A stretch of 64,000 nucleotides of DNA from Empedobacter sp036647415. Lineage in GTDB: Bacteria > Bacteroidota > Bacteroidia > Flavobacteriales > Weeksellaceae. Of the stretch, positions 60,652-64,000 are shown in pieces; positions within the stretch are counted from its first letter, which is position 1; each line of letters starts with the position of its first letter. The DNA lies in contig NZ_JAVXKG010000013.1 in assembly GCF_036647415.1 (NCBI RefSeq), forward strand, positions 4,248 to 68,247, given 5' to 3'. Under the pieces are notes generated by a model. The model had not been told where the DNA came from. It saw nothing but the letters and a program-made list of their open reading frames with translations, and did no database searches. The position numbers and the translations under genes were made by a program.

Positions 60652-61803
60652 ATGAAAATCGTACCAATCAAAAACCTAGTTCATAATACGAATGAATGGA
60701 ATGAACTATCTACTCAAACTCAAGATTTAACAAATAAAGTTATTCAGGATGTTAATTTTACTACTCAAAAAATTAATTGGGAAGATTATAATTTAAGTAA
60801 TACAACATTTTTAGGATGTAATTTCAAGCAGAACGAAGCAATAAAATTAATAGAACGTGGCGCTTTTGTTTATCCAAAATTCAAAGATCTCCCATATAAT
60901 CCTTACCGAAGTAAATTGTACACTTGGCAAGAATTGATGGAAGGCTATGATCCGAATAACGACCAAAGTGTTGATTTAAAAATTTATCAACATTTCAAAA
61001 AAAATAAATACAATCCATCTGTTTCAGAAGCGCTTGCTCAACGTCTACATGATTTATCGATAGATGATAAACTTCGTCGCATATTAGAGTATAACGAGGA
61101 AGGTATGACAAAGAAAAAGGTGATTGGTTTTATGGGAGGACATTCTACCGAACGCAATTCGGAGTTTTATAACGAAACTGCAATAGCGGCAAAAAGAGCG
61201 ACCGAAAAAGGTTATTTTGTTGTTTCTGGTGGAGGTCCTGGAATTATGGAAGCGGCGAATCTTGGTGCTTATATGGCTAATTATTCGGACGAAGATTTGC
61301 TAAATGCGATTGAAATTTTGGCTGATTTAGATTTTATTGATGACAATAAAACTGAATATTTAGCGAAGAACTACATGACGAATGCCAAAAAAGTATTAGA
61401 ACTTTACCCTAATGGTGTGGAAAGCCTTGCAATACCAACGTGGTTTTATGGTCATGAACCAAGTAATTTATTTGCAACATACATAGCTAAATATTTTTCG
61501 AATAGTATAAGAGAAGATATGTTGTTGACAATTAGTCTATTTGGATTGGTTTATGCACCAGGAAGCGCAGGAACAACACAAGAAATTTTTCAGGAAGCGG
61601 CTCAAAATCATTACGGAACTTCAGGATATTACAGCCCAATGGTTTTTCTGAGTAAAAAAAGATATGTAGAAGATACATCAATCTATTCTGTTTTGCACCA
61701 ATTAGCTGTTGGTAGAGTTTATAAAGAACTACTTTTTTTAACAGATACTGCTGAGTTAGCAATTGATTTTATTGAAAAACATCCTCCAATACTAGTTGAT
61801 TAA
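60652..61803 (+). CDS. LOG-family nucleotide-binding protein
   Basis: The protein is 383 aa. The Rossmann-like motif GFMGGHSTERNSEFYNETAI, then VVSGGGPGIMEAANLGAYM and PGSAGTTQEIFQEA, are the LOG/lysine-decarboxylase-like (TIGR00725/00730) signature, here with PGSAGT where PGGxGT is usual. Family members cleave nucleoside monophosphates in cytokinin activation; the bacterial role is unclear. Its N-terminal 130 residues are an extra extension. It stands alone upstream of the tRNA genes. Confidence 0.85.
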   Translation: MKIVPIKNLVHNTNEWNELSTQTQDLTNKVIQDVNFTTQKINWEDYNLSNTTFLGCNFKQNEAIKLIERGAFVYPKFKDLPYNPYRSKLYTWQELMEGYDPNNDQSVDLKIYQHFKKNKYNPSVSEALAQRLHDLSIDDKLRRILEYNEEGMTKKKVIGFMGGHSTERNSEFYNETAIAAKRATEKGYFVVSGGGPGIMEAANLGAYMANYSDEDLLNAIEILADLDFIDDNKTEYLAKNYMTNAKKVLELYPNGVESLAIPTWFYGHEPSNLFATYIAKYFSNSIREDMLLTISLFGLVYAPGSAGTTQEIFQEAAQNHYGTSGYYSPMVFLSKKRYVEDTSIYSVLHQLAVGRVYKELLFLTDTAELAIDFIEKHPPILVD

Positions 61804-61972
61804 TCAACTATAAATCTTTTAATTATCATAATAAGTGATTAGAGTAAGAAAAATAAATAAGAATAACTTAATTATTAATTTGTTTATAAATTAACTATAA
61901 TACTGGTTAATAGTGTTTTAAATTTTTAAAATTAAGTAAATTTAATTATAATAAAAATTAAAGAGTTTAATA

Positions 61973-62003
61973 TTTGGTAAATTAAATAATGGTTGTATAT
62001 TTG
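61973..62003 (+). promoter_or_regulatory. Full promoter of the first initiator tRNA pair
   Basis: TTTG at 61973-61976 and TATATTTG at 61996-62003 are separated by 19 bp, the textbook Bacteroidota spacing. The tRNA begins 12 bases after the -7 element. Confidence 0.85.
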
Positions 62004-62014
62004 CAATCCAATAA

Positions 62015-62087
<73 letters not shown>

Positions 62088-62093
62088 CTAAAT

Positions 62094-62166
<73 letters not shown>

Positions 62167-62170
62167 CAAC

Positions 62171-62204
62171 AAGAGAGTTTCTTTATAGAGACTCTCTTTT
62201 TTTT
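62171..62204 (+). terminator. Terminator after initiator tRNA pair
   Basis: AAGAGAGTTT and AGACTCTCTT form a hairpin followed by eight T residues. Confidence 0.8.
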
Positions 62205-62553
62205 ATGTCTACAATTCAAATGATAATACATAAGCGATTATAATTCGTTGTCTATTTTTGATTAAAAATTCATCTATTCGTGTGATTTTTAGAAACAAAG
62301 TGAATAAAAATTGGATTGAGAATAGAATTTTATCTTCAAAAATTATTATCAGACAAAACTCTTACAGAATTGGACTTGACAAACATTTTTTGATGAAATT
62401 ATCAAAATGATAACGGTAATTTATTGATAATTAATAATTTTCGTAATCTATTATTGACTATTCTGTTAAATTTATTCTCCTTTTTTACAGTTTGTTTTAT
62501 ATTATTGAATGATTATTTTGATTACTGATTGTGATTAATTAATAAAAATGTTA
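62205..62553. other. Gene-free 350-bp gap between tRNA-fMet copies 2 and 3
   Basis: It is AT-rich and shows no coding frame, tRNA or riboswitch core. It holds the promoter of the third tRNA at its right end. Confidence 0.6.
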
Positions 62554-62561
62554 TACATTTG
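62554..62561 (+). promoter_or_regulatory. Promoter -7 element (TACATTTG) of the third tRNA
   Basis: A TAnnTTTG match lies 12 bases before the tRNA start, the same distance as for copy 1. A weak ATTG at 62528-62531 may act as -33. Confidence 0.65.
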
Positions 62562-62572
62562 TACTCTAAGAT

Positions 62573-62645
<73 letters not shown>

Positions 62646-62649
62646 CTAC

Positions 62650-62682
62650 AAAGAGAGTTTTCAAAAGAAACTCTCTTTTTTT
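62650..62682 (+). terminator. Terminator after the third tRNA
   Basis: AAAGAGAGTTTT and AGAAACTCTCTTT form a stem followed by T residues; the sequence is related to the terminator after copy 2. Confidence 0.8.
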
Positions 62683-62703
62683 GTGTCTTTAAATTTGATG
62701 AAC

Positions 62704-62711
62704 TATTTTTG
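62704..62711 (+). promoter_or_regulatory. Promoter -7 element (TATTTTTG)
   Basis: A TAnnTTTG match ends 4 bases before the ATG at 62716, which predicts an essentially leaderless mRNA. Confidence 0.45.
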
Positions 62712-62715
62712 TATC

Positions 62716-63351
62716 ATGAATTTAGAAGAATATAAAAAACAATATAAAAAAGATCAAGCTGTTGGTGCCTTATCAATCGAAAATCGCTTAAAAGAGGTTT
62801 ATGGTACATTAGAGCCTCGATTTTATTCTCCTCAAATTACTTCTTTTCAAGGTGGGAATGATCCTATAGATGGTGTGGCAGTTTATGATGTAAACGGTTA
62901 TTATCATTTAGTAAGTTACGGAATGTCGCATTTATATTATTCTGAAGAAAGTGTAGGAGCGGAATTTAGCAAATGGGGTTTTGAGTTTTCTTTTCGTGTA
63001 AAACCAATTGAAGAAGATAATGGCGAAGATCCTTTTTGGGTAATCCAATTAATGAATAATTTGGGACGATTTGTAAACGAAACGAAGGTTTGGTTCGAAG
63101 AGTATCAATTTTTGCCGTTAGGAGGACCAATTCGTGCCGAAAGTGATACAGATATTGTTGGTTTAGCTTTTGTGAAGGATAATGATTTGAGCGAAATTGA
63201 AACGCCACATGGTAAAGTGATTTTTATGCAAATGATTGGCTTGAATTCTCAACAATTAAAGCGTTTAGAAGAGAAATCTACAAAAGAGGAAATTATGTCA
63301 GTAATAGATGAAATAAAGTCAGTTAATCCAAAATTTATTTGCGAATTATAG
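62716..63351 (+). CDS. Suppressor-of-fused (SUFU) domain protein
   Basis: The protein is 211 aa from the ATG at 62716 (MNLEEYKKQYKKDQAVGALS); an earlier start at 62683 is not preceded by a promoter. The SUFU-domain pattern is seen: ISSF-like QITSFQGGNDPIDGVAVY, HLVSYGMSHLYYSEES, GAEFSKWGFEFSFRVKP, and PIRAESDTDIVGLAFVKDND. Bacterial SUFU proteins are often immunity proteins of polymorphic toxins, though stand-alone copies are common. No toxin gene is adjacent here. Confidence 0.85.
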   Translation: MNLEEYKKQYKKDQAVGALSIENRLKEVYGTLEPRFYSPQITSFQGGNDPIDGVAVYDVNGYYHLVSYGMSHLYYSEESVGAEFSKWGFEFSFRVKPIEEDNGEDPFWVIQLMNNLGRFVNETKVWFEEYQFLPLGGPIRAESDTDIVGLAFVKDNDLSEIETPHGKVIFMQMIGLNSQQLKRLEEKSTKEEIMSVIDEIKSVNPKFICEL

Positions 63352-63588
63352 TCTTTTCTGTTAAAATTTTTAAAAATAAAATTATATATATTTTAAAATT
63401 TGTTAAATATAATATTCTATATGTCAAATGTTTAACATTGGTATTTGTTTTGCTAATATATAAGTGTTAGTAGCACTAACAGTAGAATAAATTTTTCATA
63501 GGTTAGGTTATAATTAGGTCAAACTAATTAGAAGCACTTCTTCGGAAGTGCTTTTTTCTTATCTTTAAAACATCTAAAAAAGTATAAA
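63352..63588 (+). other. Gene-free gap with a UUCG-loop terminator
   Basis: No protein frame is seen. A strong terminator lies at 63532-63557, about 180 bp after the SUFU stop. A transcript ending there could be a long 3' UTR or a small RNA. Confidence 0.4.
63532..63557 (+). terminator. Terminator with a TTCG tetraloop
   Basis: AAGCACTTC and GAAGTGCTT close on TTCG, followed by T residues. This is an exceptionally stable stem for a GC-poor genome. Confidence 0.85.
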
Positions 63589-63942
63589 ATGTTCAAAAAT
63601 TTATTCAATAGAAATAAAAAACAAGATAATAATATAAATTCGCAGACAATGACATTCGATGAAATTATAAATTCAGAAAAACCAGTTTTATTAGATTTTT
63701 TTGCAACTTGGTGTGGGCCATGTCAAATGATGGGGCCAATTTTGCAACAAGTAAAAGAAGAGTTAGGTGATGATGTAAAAATATTGAAAGTAGATATTGA
63801 TAAATATCAAGATTTAGCTGCGCGTTATCAGGTTCGTAGCGTACCAACTTTTGCTATTTTCAAAAACAGTGAATTGCTTTGGAAAGAAAGTGGTGCTAAG
63901 CCTAAGGAGCAATTGGTGGAGCAAGTGAAAAAGTATTTGTAA
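63589..63942 (+). CDS. Thioredoxin-like protein
   Basis: The protein is 117 aa. The active site is FFATWCGPCQMMGPIL (WCGPC, near residue 42), and the cis-Pro is in VRSVPTFAIFKNSE. The N-terminus (about 20 residues, basic and Asn-rich) precedes the thioredoxin fold; it is not a clear signal peptide. It reduces disulphides in the cytoplasm. It follows the SUFU gene on the same strand but has its own transcript, because a terminator lies between. Confidence 0.93.
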   Translation: MFKNLFNRNKKQDNNINSQTMTFDEIINSEKPVLLDFFATWCGPCQMMGPILQQVKEELGDDVKILKVDIDKYQDLAARYQVRSVPTFAIFKNSELLWKESGAKPKEQLVEQVKKYL

Positions 63943-64000
63943 AATTTGACTAGTCCTGAAAAATAGATACATTTTTTGAGTGATTAAAAATACATAAATT

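Overview
The window comes from a low-GC member of the Bacteroidota, order Flavobacteriales, most likely a Weeksellaceae-type bacterium (Empedobacter-like, which is an inference). The evidence is a type IX secretion component (PorZ) with a T9SS-type C-terminal domain on a second secreted protein, DUF families typical of Flavobacteriia (DUF4271, DUF4296, DUF4252, DUF5686, DUF6909), TonB/SusC-era surface proteins, and repeated promoter -7 elements of the Bacteroidota form TAnnTTTG, in two cases with a TTTG -33 element 18-19 bp upstream. Tryptophanase is present, so the strain probably makes indole.

Positions 1-13138 are an accessory defence island, with every gene on the minus strand. In transcription order it holds a tyrosine recombinase, a SNF2-like helicase, an AlbA/Schlafen-type ATP-binding protein starting 1 bp later, a 540-bp gap with unusual phased repeats, a type III-like adenine methyltransferase (Mod) split in two by an in-frame TAA followed at once by ATG, a type III Res-like helicase-nuclease 2 bp later, an unrecognised 318-aa protein 3 bp later, and a strong terminator. 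A small HTH protein and a cut-off hypothetical gene follow. This is the best candidate for an under-described system: a type III R-M core with SNF2 and AlbA partners. It is not DISARM, because drmA/B/C-like genes are absent.

Positions 13661-15598 hold three tandem, overlapping paralogous secreted proteins of unknown function. From about 16000 onward the content is core-like: polyprenol-phosphate mannosyltransferase, hemD, recJ, rsmI, dxs, an oxidoreductase/thioesterase group, a RelE/ParE toxin-antitoxin pair, an RND efflux operon (30225-35937), dprA, porZ, recO, a transsulfuration enzyme, small envelope proteins, tadA, rarD, pdhB, a DUF5686 outer-membrane protein, inorganic pyrophosphatase, a T9SS cargo protein, an M28 peptidase, tryptophanase, a SUFU-domain protein and a thioredoxin.

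Two cobalamin riboswitches are visible on the minus strand. A large one (about 50375-50530) leads a TonB-dependent receptor plus a beta-propeller lipoprotein, giving a BtuB/BtuG-like B12 uptake pair. A compact one (about 60460-60541) lies upstream of a hotdog acyl-CoA thioesterase, an unexpected target. Three initiator tRNA-Met genes lie at 62015-62645. No rRNA, CRISPR array or insertion sequence was seen.
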